Made by a program: the position numbers and the translations under genes. DNA of 64,000 nucleotides, taken from the NCBI RefSeq assembly GCF_016584085.1, contig NZ_NRSJ01000018.1, forward strand, positions 1-64,000, in the 5' to 3' direction. The stretch is from Halochromatium glycolicum. Its GTDB lineage: Bacteria; Pseudomonadota; Gammaproteobacteria; Chromatiales; Chromatiaceae. This document shows, piece after piece, positions 27,989-37,158 of the stretch. The notes under the pieces were generated by a model that saw only the letters and a list, made by a program, of their open reading frames with translations, was not told the origin of the DNA and ran no database searches. The number at the start of each line of letters is the position of its first letter. Positions within the stretch are counted from its first letter, which is position 1.

Positions 27989-28638
27989 CGCTCACTCTCG
28001 CAACGGACGTGCATTGAGCACGCGCACACCGCCAGTCGATCAACGCACAACTCGACGGACGGCGACACGGCAGCCGGGTGCCGTATCTCGTTGGGAGCGC
28101 GGCCGCTGTGGCGCCTCCCCTGCTGATCCCGACCTGTGTGCCGGTGATCAGTGTTCACACGCGGCCACGAGCGTCCGCAAACGATCGCTGGTGGTCCGTT
28201 GCGCCTCTGTCTACCCAGGCATTGCCTTGTCATCCCGGGCCGCCGTTACTGTGCAGACTCGCATCGAGCCGCGGCGGTTCTGGGCCAAGCGACGAGGGAG
28301 TGGGTCTTGAGGGGCGGCAACAAGGCGCGACGGCATTGGACAGCCGAGCCGTTTAGTACGCGAGCCGTGACCCCATTCCGGGGGTCGAGGCCCTGCGGGC
28401 GGCCCCGGACCGCACTCCGGAGCATCGATGGCGGGTGTCGAGACTATCGGGTGAGATGGAACCCCGGGGCAAAAAGCGCTGCAATCGATTTGGAATCTAG
28501 TCGATGGCTTAGGCGCCGTCAATTGTCTAACGCGTTAAGGATTGATCTCGCCGGGCAGGATTCCTGGCCCATTTACCCTGAAACAACGGATGCGACCGTT
28601 TCATTCTCCGGCGTGGCGCGCCGTCATGATTGTTCGGT
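27989..28638. other. 650-bp gap with no recognised gene
   Basis: Long frames on both strands here (for example 28151-28996 on the plus strand, which runs into the exporter gene) look like GC-driven chance. The leftward promoter of the RRM gene should lie near 28000-28100. I see no repeat shared with the other gaps. Confidence 0.3.
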
Positions 28639-29946
28639 TCAGTTGGTCTTCCCGGGGGTGACCACTTGGAAACCGGCGCCCTCGATGGCCTGCGAGAGCC
28701 TTGGCGTTTCCACAAAGCCACCGCGGACCCGGACCTCGCCCTTGGCCAGGTCCGGTGTGGCTTCGCTGACCTCATCGATCGATTCCAGCGCCTTCTTCAC
28801 GGTCGCGACACAATGGCCGCAGGTCATCCCCTTGACCTGCAGGACGGTCTCGTCCGGCGCCGCGACATCGCCGCCGAGCGCCGCATCGAGACGTGCCTTC
28901 GCGCCTGCTTGGTATTGGCGCGCTGCAAGTATCGCCATCAGCACCAGCAGCAGCAGCGCGGAGACAACCGCAAGCCACCCCGGTTCATGCGTATGAGCCA
29001 TGACCTGGGTCGGCGCGGCTGACAAGAGCTGGTCGAACATCAGGCCAAAACCAAGACTCATCACGACGACGGTGCCAAGGTAGACCGAGAGCACAGCACC
29101 GCCGAGGGTGCGATACACGGCGCCGATCGTCGCCAGATTCGTTGCCGGACCAGCCATCAAGAAGACCAATGCGGAGCCCGCCGGTAGCCCCGCTACGATC
29201 AGTGATGCTGCGATCGGCACCGAGGCGGTCGTGCAGACATAGAGTGGCAGCGCGATCGCAAGCATCACCAGCATCCCGAGCAAGCCGTTGGACCATTCCT
29301 GCCCGGCGAAGAAATCCGGGGGTGTGACGGTCGTGACCAGGGCCGCGGCGAGCACGCCGATGACGAGCCACAGATGGATCGCGCCGAGCAGGTCGAATAT
29401 CGCGTAGCGCACCGCCTCGGCGATCCGCGCCCAGAGTCCATCTAGGGGCCCGTCTAGGGGCCCGTCTAGGGGCCCGTCAGGGCGGTTCTCTGCCTCCAGG
29501 CTGCTGGCGCCGGTCTCGGCTGTCGTCGGTGTCTCAGGCACGACCCGGTTCACCAGCACCCCCCCGACCACGCCGGTCACAAAGGCGGCGACGAGCTTGA
29601 AGATCGCAAAGGGCCAGCCGAGGAAGGCCGCCGTGACCAGGATCGAGTCAACCCCCGTTTGCGGGGTACTGATCATGAATGAGGTCGCGGCGCCCGACGA
29701 TGCGCCTTCGCGTCGCAGACCCAGCGCGGTCGGGATCACACCACAGGAGCAGAGCGGAAGCGGGACCCCAACGATCGATGCACGGAAGACAGACTGCCAA
29801 TCCGGCCGGCTCAGACCGCGCCGGATCAGATCCGGTGGCACGAAGGCATGGATCAGACCGGCGATGAACAGCCCCACCAGCAGTGATGGGGCAAGCTCGA
29901 GCAGGATGCGCCAGAGCTCGACCGGAAAGGTTGTCAGCATGTCCAT
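28639..29946 (-). CDS. SO_0444-type Cu/Zn efflux permease with C-terminal HMA domain
   Basis: A 435-residue inner-membrane protein of the ArsP/DUF318 permease group, with a heavy-metal-binding domain at the end. The permease motifs are VGVPLPLCSCGVIP in the first half and LPLYVCTTASVPIAASL in the second; both keep the cysteines. The HMA domain (about 365-432) carries GMTCGHC. The family is thought to export copper or zinc. A loop near 165-180 contains four DGPL-type repeats (DGPLDGPLDGPLDG) encoded by three exact 12-bp units at 29441-29476. Confidence 0.85.
   Translation of the reverse strand: MDMLTTFPVELWRILLELAPSLLVGLFIAGLIHAFVPPDLIRRGLSRPDWQSVFRASIVGVPLPLCSCGVIPTALGLRREGASSGAATSFMISTPQTGVDSILVTAAFLGWPFAIFKLVAAFVTGVVGGVLVNRVVPETPTTAETGASSLEAENRPDGPLDGPLDGPLDGLWARIAEAVRYAIFDLLGAIHLWLVIGVLAAALVTTVTPPDFFAGQEWSNGLLGMLVMLAIALPLYVCTTASVPIAASLIVAGLPAGSALVFLMAGPATNLATIGAVYRTLGGAVLSVYLGTVVVMSLGFGLMFDQLLSAAPTQVMAHTHEPGWLAVVSALLLLVLMAILAARQYQAGAKARLDAALGGDVAAPDETVLQVKGMTCGHCVATVKKALESIDEVSEATPDLAKGEVRVRGGFVETPRLSQAIEGAGFQVVTPGKTN
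29441..29476 (-). repeat. Three exact 12-bp tandem units inside the efflux permease gene
   Basis: The unit TCTAGGGGCCCG occurs three times end to end and codes for repeated Asp-Gly-Pro-Leu in a cytoplasmic-looking loop. Because the unit length is a multiple of three, copy changes would alter loop length without breaking the frame. Confidence 0.85.
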
Positions 29947-30013
29947 GGAGGTCTCTCGATCGTGGGGCGCTTCAGCGGGTGCTCAGAGATGATCGTTAGC
30001 AGGTTCGGTCGGC

Positions 30014-30268
30014 CTATTGCTCGCGATAACGATAACGCCGCTGCCGCTCCTTTTCCTTCTCGTTCTGATCGTAGATGTAGCCACCGAGTGCGCCGGCGGC
30101 GGCGCCGATCGCTGCCCCTTTTCCGGCATCTGCGCTCAGCGAGCCGATCGCAGCACCTGTCGCGGCACCAGCAGCGGCGCCGGAGGTGGTCCGCGAGGCA
30201 GTCGTGCCGCCGCAGCCTGTCACTGCCAGCACGATCGCAAGCAAGAGAGTGAGATGGATGGGTTTCAT
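30014..30268 (-). CDS. Glycine-zipper lipoprotein
   Basis: An 84-residue lipoprotein. The signal peptide ends in the lipobox VTGC, so the mature protein starts at the cysteine near residue 19. It then has a small-residue-rich stretch (GAAAGAATGAAIG, then GKGAAIGAAAGALGGYIYD) typical of YMGG-like glycine zippers that pack in a membrane, and a charged tail. The ATG at 30268 is chosen because the signal peptide begins there. The role is probably envelope structure; no exact function is known. Confidence 0.8.
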   Translation of the reverse strand: MKPIHLTLLLAIVLAVTGCGGTTASRTTSGAAAGAATGAAIGSLSADAGKGAAIGAAAGALGGYIYDQNEKEKERQRRYRYREQ

Positions 30269-30403
30269 GGCGGATTCTCCCGTTTCAGTAGTGGTTCGGA
30301 GGCGTTGTGTCCCGTCAGTCGATCTCGGCTGCATCATGCCGGTCGACGGGTAAACCGCCGAGCGTGCGAGCCTCGGCGCCAATCAGGGGGGCGGATCGCT
30401 TAA

Positions 30404-30560
30404 GGCGATTTCTGTCAAGGCTCATACCGCCTTGCTGGTCTTTTCGCTCGCCTTCTTCGTCGCGCCGCCGGTCACATAGCCCGGCTATGCTCCCGGCGAC
30501 GCTCCTCGAAGGCAAACGAAAATCCTGCGCAATTCGGTACGAGCTTTTCCGGCAATCGCC
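30404..30560 (-). repeat. 157-bp MITE-like element, copy B
   Basis: Nearly identical to copy A but inverted relative to it. The ends are GGCGATTTC and GGCAATCGCC, flanked by a direct TAA (30401-30403 and 30561-30563). Short open frames inside it recur in every copy and reflect the repeat, not genes. It lies between the lipoprotein and SDR genes. Confidence 0.9.
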
Positions 30561-30834
30561 TAAGGCGCCGCCATCGACGTCGGTACTGCGCCCTCCAACT
30601 GCGGCCCCCCAGCCCGCGGCAAGCGGTCGGTACCTTTGCTCCTCGCTGATCCATCAGTACACCGCTTTCGGCGCGTTCGGCGATCATCGTGCCACAGACC
30701 AACCTCCTCAGCACGCTGGTTAGGACGAGCGCTCCTGTCCGCTCCTATCTCCTTGGCCTTCTCGAATTCATGCCGCGGTGCGGCCAAGTCAAGGCTGTCA
30801 TATCGCGATCAGGGACCAAGGCTCTCGTCTCGTT
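30561..30834. other. Gap after copy B, no recognised gene
   Basis: The 270 bp between copy B and the SDR gene stop hold overlapping short frames on both strands with no ribosome site or similarity I can name. It could be debris of an older gene. Confidence 0.25.
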
Positions 30835-31704
30835 TCAACCCTCATTGCGCTCGAAACAGTGGGCCAGACCCTCCTCGAGGGTTGGATAGCGCAGCCTCAG
30901 TCCAAGCTCGTCGACCATCCGTCGATTACTGAGCCGTCGGGACTCCTTCAGGTACGAGAGCATCCCGGCCGAGACCCGACCGTCGGCCTCCGCGAGCGGG
31001 ATCTGGGGCGGACGAGGCAACCCGGCCGCGTCCGCGACCTGGCAGAAGTAATCGGTCATCGTGCTGGGATGACCGTCGCAGACGTTGTAAAGGGCAGCTG
31101 CCGGGCCCTGGTCCATTGCGCGCTCGCACACACTCACCAGATCCTCGGCGTGAATCCGGTTCGACCAAGGCGCCTCATCGGCACGCACGACCGGTTGGCC
31201 GCTGCGAATGCGCGCGAGCGGCAGACGGTCGCAGGCGTAGATACCCGCAACGCGCAGGATGACGAGTTCGGCGCCGCTCCTGCGGCTCCATTGACGCAAG
31301 CGCTCCTCGGCGTCCCAGCGGCGCAGCGCTCGGCCGGCCGTCGGCTTCGGTTCCCGCGACTCATCGACCCAGGCACCGCCGCAGTCGCCATAGACACCGG
31401 TGGTGCCGATGTAGACGAGGCGACGCGGAGGTCCGGTTCGGTCGAAGGTATCGATCAGGTGCGAGGTCAGCGCGTCGCCATCACCCTCGTTGGGTGGAGG
31501 GGCGAGGTGAAAGACGCGCTCTCCGGCCAAGGCGAGCGATGTCAGATCATCCTGGGTGAGGTCCAGCTGCAGCGGCTCAGCACCCGCTGCCGCGACGGCT
31601 GCTGCGCTCTCGTCGCTGCGCACCACGCCGGTGACGGGCTCGCCGCGTTGGCGATAACGCCGCGCTAGTGCCTGTCCAACATATCCGCAGCCCAATATGA
31701 TCAT
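30835..31704 (-). CDS. SDR-family NAD(P)-dependent epimerase/oxidoreductase
   Basis: A 289-residue extended short-chain dehydrogenase. The nucleotide loop is GCGYVGQALA at the very start. The usual YxxxK active site is absent: at that position the sequence is VYIGTTGVYGDCGGAWVDE, as in YeeZ-like atypical members. The substrate is unknown. I chose the ATG at 31704 because AGGAG lies seven bases upstream; a GTG five codons earlier is the alternative. It is divergent from the ferredoxin-reductase gene. Confidence 0.78.
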   Translation of the reverse strand: MIILGCGYVGQALARRYRQRGEPVTGVVRSDESAAAVAAAGAEPLQLDLTQDDLTSLALAGERVFHLAPPPNEGDGDALTSHLIDTFDRTGPPRRLVYIGTTGVYGDCGGAWVDESREPKPTAGRALRRWDAEERLRQWSRRSGAELVILRVAGIYACDRLPLARIRSGQPVVRADEAPWSNRIHAEDLVSVCERAMDQGPAAALYNVCDGHPSTMTDYFCQVADAAGLPRPPQIPLAEADGRVSAGMLSYLKESRRLSNRRMVDELGLRLRYPTLEEGLAHCFERNEG

Positions 31705-31799
31705 CGCATCGCTCCTCACACCTTCGCTTCATGGCTATCGTGCCCCATGGTATTGGGTTGATGCCGTACAGCCAAAAGCCAATGAAATCGAATCTGCCA

Positions 31800-32819
31800 A
31801 TGAACTTTTCAGTGCGTACCGAGCCGGCTGGGAAGCATTTCGAGGTCGCGCCGGATCAGACCCTACTCGAGGCCGGGCTCCAACAGCGCATCGGTCTGCC
31901 TTACGGTTGCCGCCAGGGTACTTGCGGAAGCTGCACCGCCCAGTTGCTTGCCGGCGAGGTGCGCTATCCGCAAGGGAGGCCGCCGGCGCTGGAGGGGCAA
32001 CCACCGGATAGCTGCCTGACCTGTCGGGCGGTGGCCGCCTCGGACCTGGTGCTGCGCGTCGCGGAGCTCGACCGGCTCGCCGACGTCGAGGTGCGCACCC
32101 TGCCATGCCGGGTCGCCGAGAAGACGAGATTGAACCACGATGTGATGCGCCTGAGGCTGAAGCTGCCCGAGGGCCAACGGCTGCCTTACCGTGCCGGTCA
32201 ATACATCGAGTTCATGCTGCGCGATGGGTCGCGTCGGGCGTTCTCGATCGCCAATCCGCCTCACGACGACGAACTGCTCGAGCTGCATATTCGACGGGTA
32301 CCGGGCGGGCGCTTCAGCGAAGAGGTCTTTGAATCCCTCGCCGAACGATCGATTCTGCGCATTCGGGGACCGCTCGGGACCTTTGTCCTGCGGGAGGAAT
32401 CGTTGCGACCGCTTCTGCTGATCGGCGGCGGCACCGGCTTTGCGCCGCTCAAGGCGATGCTCGAGCAGGCGTTCCACTGCGGTATCGAGCGGCCGATCAC
32501 GCTCTACTGGGGCGTGCGCTCGCGGTCTGATCTCTATCTGCCGGAGCTCCCGGCGCGCTGGGCCGAACAGCACCCGCAGTTTCATTGGGTGCCAGTGCTT
32601 TCCGAGCCGGACGCCGACTGGACTGGCCGCACCGGTTGGGTCCATGAGGCCGTGCTGGCAGACCAACCGGCACTGGCCGATCATGACGTCTATTTGAGCG
32701 GTCCGCCGCCGATGGTCGAGGCGGGTCGGGCCGCGTTCGAGGCCGCGGGGCTCAGGGTGGATCACCTGTTTTCGGATGCCTTCGAGTACTCGGCGACCGG
32801 CTCAGCGTCGGTCCTCTGA
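31800..32819 (+). CDS. 2Fe-2S ferredoxin/NAD(P)H-flavin oxidoreductase
   Basis: An electron-transfer flavoprotein. The N-terminal ferredoxin domain has the cluster motif CRQGTCGSC-x(n)-C (about residues 37-45, with the last ligand in DSCLTC). The FAD part starts with AGQYIEFML and RAFSIAN, and the NAD-binding part with LIGGGTGFAPLKAML. This is the layout of CDP-6-deoxy-glucoseen reductase and phenol-hydroxylase reductase. The electron acceptor is not known. I chose the ATG at 31800 because the ferredoxin domain starts there. Its last 18 bp overlap the opposing hemX end. Confidence 0.87.
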   Translation: MNFSVRTEPAGKHFEVAPDQTLLEAGLQQRIGLPYGCRQGTCGSCTAQLLAGEVRYPQGRPPALEGQPPDSCLTCRAVAASDLVLRVAELDRLADVEVRTLPCRVAEKTRLNHDVMRLRLKLPEGQRLPYRAGQYIEFMLRDGSRRAFSIANPPHDDELLELHIRRVPGGRFSEEVFESLAERSILRIRGPLGTFVLREESLRPLLLIGGGTGFAPLKAMLEQAFHCGIERPITLYWGVRSRSDLYLPELPARWAEQHPQFHWVPVLSEPDADWTGRTGWVHEAVLADQPALADHDVYLSGPPPMVEAGRAAFEAAGLRVDHLFSDAFEYSATGSASVL

Positions 32820-33614
32820 AACAGATGGCAGGCTGGGTCCAGGACCCGGCTCGAGCTGCCTGGCGATCACGCTGATCTGTTCGGCAAGTCGCGCCAATCT
32901 TCGACGTTCCCGCTCGGAGAGCGGGCTTGCGCTCAGCACCGAGCGCAGCAGCGTCGCCCGCCGCGCCAGCTGACCCGCCGCTGGATCATCGCGCGCGTCG
33001 GCGGTAAGCAGCTGCTCGATCGCCGCGAGCGCTTGGGCGAGCGCTGGCGCGTCCGCCTGGCCGGTCGCAATGCGGGTGCGCTGGAGCCAGCCCCGTACGG
33101 CTTGCTGTTGGGCATTGCTGAGCGGGCCTGATCGATGCGAGCTGATCAGCCAGTGTTGGCGGACCGCGTGCGCCAGCTCGCGCACCGCCTTTCGAACCTG
33201 CCGCCAGTCGAGCCAGGACCCTGGACCTTGTTGGTGATCGCCACGGACCTGAGCTCGACCCGGCACTGCCGACAGGGCAAGCTGATCGAGCTCGTTGGCG
33301 ATTGACTGCAGCCGCGTGGCGATGCGGGATGTGTCCGCGCTGGTCAGGCCGTTGCTGAGAGGGCGAGCCAGGAGGTCGGTCTGGTCATCATGCTGTACGG
33401 CAACGGCGGCACGGGCCGCGCGTATCGATGCCGCCAGGCGGGCCTGCTGCGCCTGCGCCGCGGCGACGCTTTGCTGTAGCCGAGCCATGCTCGCATCGAG
33501 CTGCGCCCGGTAGCTGCGGTGCATCAGCAGGACCCCGAGCACGAGCAGCAGCAGCGCTGCGAGCAGCAGCCAGATCGGCCAGCGGCGATACGGCCGACGC
33601 CGACGCACGCCCAT
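32802..33614 (-). CDS. hemX: HemX-like membrane protein
   Basis: A 270-residue protein with one transmembrane helix (about 13-32), then a long coiled coil rich in Ala/Gln (about 35-75) and a helical C-terminal domain. This is the layout of HemX, encoded after hemC and hemD in gammaproteobacteria; its exact role in tetrapyrrole synthesis is unsettled. The ATG at 33614 lies 5 bp past the hemD stop. The protein is shorter than E. coli HemX (393), having lost much of the C-terminus. Confidence 0.72.
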   Translation of the reverse strand: MGVRRRRPYRRWPIWLLLAALLLLVLGVLLMHRSYRAQLDASMARLQQSVAAAQAQQARLAASIRAARAAVAVQHDDQTDLLARPLSNGLTSADTSRIATRLQSIANELDQLALSAVPGRAQVRGDHQQGPGSWLDWRQVRKAVRELAHAVRQHWLISSHRSGPLSNAQQQAVRGWLQRTRIATGQADAPALAQALAAIEQLLTADARDDPAAGQLARRATLLRSVLSASPLSERERRRLARLAEQISVIARQLEPGPGPSLPSVSEDRR

Positions 33615-33619
33615 CTCGA

Positions 33620-34411
33620 TCAGTGGGCGCGACCGAGGGACAGGGCCAAACGGCAAAGCGCATCGACGATGCCTTCATCGCTGGTCTCTTCGGCGACCGC
33701 GACGGTGCGAAAGCCAAGCTGCATCGCGGTGGCGCCGCCGCGATCGCTGATCACCACCAACGGGAGCGAGCGCAGCGAGGCCTGATCGGCGCTTCTGACC
33801 AGCTGGCAGAGGTTCTGCAAGACCTCGTCGCTGGTCGCCGTAATGAAGCTGAGCCGCTGCTGCCAATCCGGGATTTGGGCGTCGATTCCGGTCTCAGGAA
33901 GGCATCGGCGGTAGACCTCGGCATAGGCGACCTCGGCACCGCGCTGGCTCAGGCTTTCGCCGAGCTTGGCGCGCCCACCCACCCCGCGGACGATCAGTAC
34001 CCGACGTCCTTGGACCTCGGTCAAGGTTGGCAGCGCCAGCAATGCCTCGCTGTCGTAGCCGCGCTCTGGGACCAGATCAGGTGCCATTCCATGCTCGCGC
34101 AGCGCCGCCGCGGTCGCGCGGCCAACCGCCCCGATCAACGGCCGGCTGCCGCCTGCAGCTGTGGTCGGCGTGCGCGGCAGCAGCGGCAGCCCGTAATCGA
34201 CCGCGTTGCGGCTGACGAAGAGGATGATGTCCCAGGGCTCCGCCAGCAGCGAGCGCGCATCATCGTTGGGCTCAGAGCCGCGTATCTCGAGGGTTGGAAA
34301 CGCGACTGGCTCGGCGCCGGTGGCCCGGATCAGCTCACAAAGCTGCGCCGCCTGACCAGCGGGGCGGGTCACCAGCACCTGGCAGCCGTCGAGCCGGCAA
34401 GGCCCGGTCAT
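33620..34411 (-). CDS. hemD: Uroporphyrinogen-III synthase
   Basis: Closes hydroxymethylbilane into uroporphyrinogen III, the branch-point for heme, siroheme, cobalamin and bacteriochlorophyll. Family features are weakly conserved but present: [15 protein letters not shown] at the start, [24 protein letters not shown], and [10 protein letters not shown] near the end. Length 263 fits. Its ATG overlaps the hemC stop by 4 bp and hemX follows by 5 bp, so the three genes form one unit. Confidence 0.9.
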   Translation of the reverse strand: MTGPCRLDGCQVLVTRPAGQAAQLCELIRATGAEPVAFPTLEIRGSEPNDDARSLLAEPWDIILFVSRNAVDYGLPLLPRTPTTAAGGSRPLIGAVGRATAAALREHGMAPDLVPERGYDSEALLALPTLTEVQGRRVLIVRGVGGRAKLGESLSQRGAEVAYAEVYRRCLPETGIDAQIPDWQQRLSFITATSDEVLQNLCQLVRSADQASLRSLPLVVISDRGGATAMQLGFRTVAVAEETSDEGIVDALCRLALSLGRAH

Positions 34412-35334
34412 TGCTCGGCCAGGGCCGCTAGTACGCGGTCCGCGCCCTGAGCCAAGAGCGCATCGCCAACCTGCTTGCCGATCCGATCGGCTTCATCGGT
34501 TGGGCCGCTGGCCTCACCGCGCATCAGCTGCGAGCCATCCGGCATCCCGACCAGACCGCGCAGCTGAAGGACGCCGTCGTGATGCTCGGCATGGCCGGCG
34601 ATCGGAACCTGACAGCCGCCGTTGAGGCGCGCGTTCAGCGCCCGCTCGGCGGTGACGCGCTCGGCCGTCGGGCCGTGATGCAGCGGGGCGATGAGCTCGT
34701 GGACACGGGCGTCGTTGGTGCGGCATTCGATACCGATCGCGCCCTGGCCGATCGCTGGGAGGCTCTGCTCGGTCGGGATGCACGAACGGATATGCTCGCC
34801 GAACTCGAGCCGAATCAGGCCGGCGGCGGCGAGGATGATCGCGTCGTAGACGCCCTCGTCGAGCTTGCGCAGCCGCGTGTTCACGTTGCCGCGCAGCGGC
34901 TCGATGCGCAGGTCGGGCCGCAGCACCGCGAGCTGGCATTGGCGTCGCAGGCTCGAGGTGCCGACGCAGGCGCCCTGTGGCAGCGCATCCAGGGTCTCGA
35001 ACCGATTCGAGACGAACGCATCCCGCGGGTCCTCGCGCTCGAGGATGCAGGCCAGGTGCAGCCCGTCCGGGAAATCGACCGGAACGTCTTTCATCGAATG
35101 GACCGCGATATCGGCATCACCGTCGAGCATCCCTTGCTCGAGCTCTTTGACGAACAGGCCTTTGCCACCGACCTTGGCCAGCGGGGCGTCGAGGATCTTG
35201 TCGCCACGCGTGGTCATGCCGATGATCTCGACGGTGAGGGCCGGGTGCAGACGGCGGAGGGCGTCGGCGACATGCTCCGCTTGCCACATGGCGAGTGCGG
35301 ATTTTCGGGTGGCAATGCGAATGGTCTCTGGCAT
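34408..35334 (-). CDS. hemC: Hydroxymethylbilane synthase (porphobilinogen deaminase)
   Basis: Polymerises four porphobilinogens into hydroxymethylbilane. The dipyrromethane cofactor is bound by C241 in [13 protein letters not shown] (E. coli C242). The conserved aspartate lies in AVHSMKDVP and the substrate arginines in [10 protein letters not shown] and LRGNVNTRL. Length 308 is normal. It leads the hemC-hemD-hemX unit. A 16-bp perfect palindrome lies 30 bp upstream of the ATG. Confidence 0.95.
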   Translation of the reverse strand: MPETIRIATRKSALAMWQAEHVADALRRLHPALTVEIIGMTTRGDKILDAPLAKVGGKGLFVKELEQGMLDGDADIAVHSMKDVPVDFPDGLHLACILEREDPRDAFVSNRFETLDALPQGACVGTSSLRRQCQLAVLRPDLRIEPLRGNVNTRLRKLDEGVYDAIILAAAGLIRLEFGEHIRSCIPTEQSLPAIGQGAIGIECRTNDARVHELIAPLHHGPTAERVTAERALNARLNGGCQVPIAGHAEHHDGVLQLRGLVGMPDGSQLMRGEASGPTDEADRIGKQVGDALLAQGADRVLAALAEQ

Positions 35335-35658
35335 GGAGGCGGGTCCAGCTTGTCATAGTGGTCTTAGGCAATAGCCTAACCTAACCGAAGTTTTCTTCCG
35401 CGACGATGGCAGCGGTCAATCGCGGCGTACCGATCAGGATGGCATGGGGGCTTGCCGTTCGGGCCGCTCTCCTGTTGGGTCGGTCCGCTCAGACAGCCGC
35501 GCTGGCGGCCCGAATCGCTATCTCAGGCTGTCGTCAGACACGAATCTGTACTATCGTGCAAGGTTGACGTGCCGATGCCGCCGCTGCCGACGCAGTGCCG
35601 CCGGTGCTGGCGATACTGTCCGATCCTGGCAACACCAGTCAGCGAGCAAGAATCCGCG
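35335..35658. promoter_or_regulatory. Divergent promoter region between hemC and argH with a palindrome
   Basis: A perfect inverted repeat TTAGGC AATA GCCTAA at 35364-35379 lies 30 bp before hemC and could be a regulator site or hairpin. I cannot assign a regulator. The rest of the 324 bp, up to the argH start, holds no recognised feature. Confidence 0.35.
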
Positions 35659-37056
35659 ATGTCCGAGAACGCTGCTTCGAAACCCTGGGCCGGCCGTTTT
35701 GCCGAGCCGACCGACGCCTTCGTCGAGGGCTTCACGGCCTCGGTCGGGTTCGACCAGCGTCTCTATCGGGAGGACATCGCCGGCTCGACCGCCCATGCGC
35801 GCATGCTCGCGCGGCAAGGGATTCTGAGCGCCGATGAGTGCGCGTCCATCGTCGCGGGGCTCGAGCGGATCGCCGAGCGCATCGAGGCCGGTGACTTCAG
35901 CTGGTCGGTTCCTCTCGAGGACGTCCACATGAACATCGAGGCGGCGCTGACCGCCGATATCGGCGAGGCTGGCAAACGCTTGCACACGGGCCGCTCGCGT
36001 AACGATCAGGTCGCCACCGATATCCGGCTCTGGCTGCGCGGCGAGATCGATGCGATCCAGGTCGCCCTGCAGAAGCTGCGCGAGGCGCTGCTCGGACTTG
36101 CCGAGCGCGAGGCAGCGACCATTCTGCCTGGCTTCACCCATCTGCAGGTGGCACAACCGGTCACCTTTGGCCACCACATGATGGCCTGGCACGCGATGCT
36201 CGAGCGCGACACTGGGCGCTTCATCGATTGTCGCCGACGGCTCAACCAGATGCCGTTGGGTGCTGCGGCGCTGGCCGGCACCAGCTATTCGATCGACCGC
36301 GACTATACGGCCGAGCTGCTGGGCTTCGACGCCCCCTGCGAGAACTCGCTCGATGCGGTATCAGACCGTGACTTCGCGATCGAGTTCGTCTCGGCGGCCT
36401 CGATCCTGATGATGCACCTGTCGCGCTTCGCCGAGGAGCTGATCCTCTGGTCGTCGGCCCAATTCGACTTCATCGAGCTCGCAGACAGCTTCTGCACCGG
36501 CTCGTCGATCATGCCGCAGAAGAAGAACCCCGATGTGCCGGAACTGATCCGCGGCAAGACCGGGCGCATCTTCGGTCACCTGATGGCATTGCTGACCCTG
36601 ATGAAGGGGCAGCCGCTCGCGTACAACAAAGACAATCAAGAAGACAAGGAGCCCCTTTTCGATACTGCCGATACTCTCCGCGGCTCGCTCAAGGTCTTTG
36701 CCGAGATGATGGCCAGGCTGCGCTGCAAGCCGGAACGGATGCGCGCCGCCGCAACGCAGGGCTTTGCGACCGCGACCGATCTTGCCGACTACCTCGTGCA
36801 CAAGGGCATCGCGTTCCGGGATGCGCATGAGGTGGTGGGTCGCGCGGTCGCCTACGCGATCCAACAGCATCGGGATCTCGCGGAGCTGACGCTCGACGAG
36901 CTGCGGCGGTTCTCACCGGCGATCGGCCCGGACGTGTTCGAGGTGCTGAGGCTGGATGGATCAGTCGCAGCGCGGGATCACATCGGCGGCACGGCACCCT
37001 CTCAGGTGCTTGCCGCGGTAGCGCGGGCCCGGGCCCGACGTGATTGCTCGACCTGA
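35659..37056 (+). CDS. argH: Argininosuccinate lyase
   Basis: Splits argininosuccinate into arginine and fumarate, the last step of arginine synthesis. The superfamily signature [12 protein letters not shown] is at residues 281-292, with the catalytic serine loop; the conserved histidine is in [10 protein letters not shown] (about 161). Length 465 matches. The frame opens 69 codons upstream, but the ATG at 35659 gives the conserved start ([15 protein letters not shown]). Rightward and apparently alone. Confidence 0.95.
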   Translation: MSENAASKPWAGRFAEPTDAFVEGFTASVGFDQRLYREDIAGSTAHARMLARQGILSADECASIVAGLERIAERIEAGDFSWSVPLEDVHMNIEAALTADIGEAGKRLHTGRSRNDQVATDIRLWLRGEIDAIQVALQKLREALLGLAEREAATILPGFTHLQVAQPVTFGHHMMAWHAMLERDTGRFIDCRRRLNQMPLGAAALAGTSYSIDRDYTAELLGFDAPCENSLDAVSDRDFAIEFVSAASILMMHLSRFAEELILWSSAQFDFIELADSFCTGSSIMPQKKNPDVPELIRGKTGRIFGHLMALLTLMKGQPLAYNKDNQEDKEPLFDTADTLRGSLKVFAEMMARLRCKPERMRAAATQGFATATDLADYLVHKGIAFRDAHEVVGRAVAYAIQQHRDLAELTLDELRRFSPAIGPDVFEVLRLDGSVAARDHIGGTAPSQVLAAVARARARRDCST

Positions 37057-37158
37057 CCTCGGGCCGATCCCCGAAGTGCTCGATCGGCCGAATGAATGAG
37101 ACGCGTTGCGCTCATTCAGGCGTTTTCTTGAGCGGTCACCCGGCACTGAGATGCTGCG

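Noticed and set aside
28151-28996. A 281-codon plus-strand frame in the gap before the efflux permease gene
   Set aside because: Its second half is the antisense of the permease's metal-binding domain and its first half has no recognised feature.
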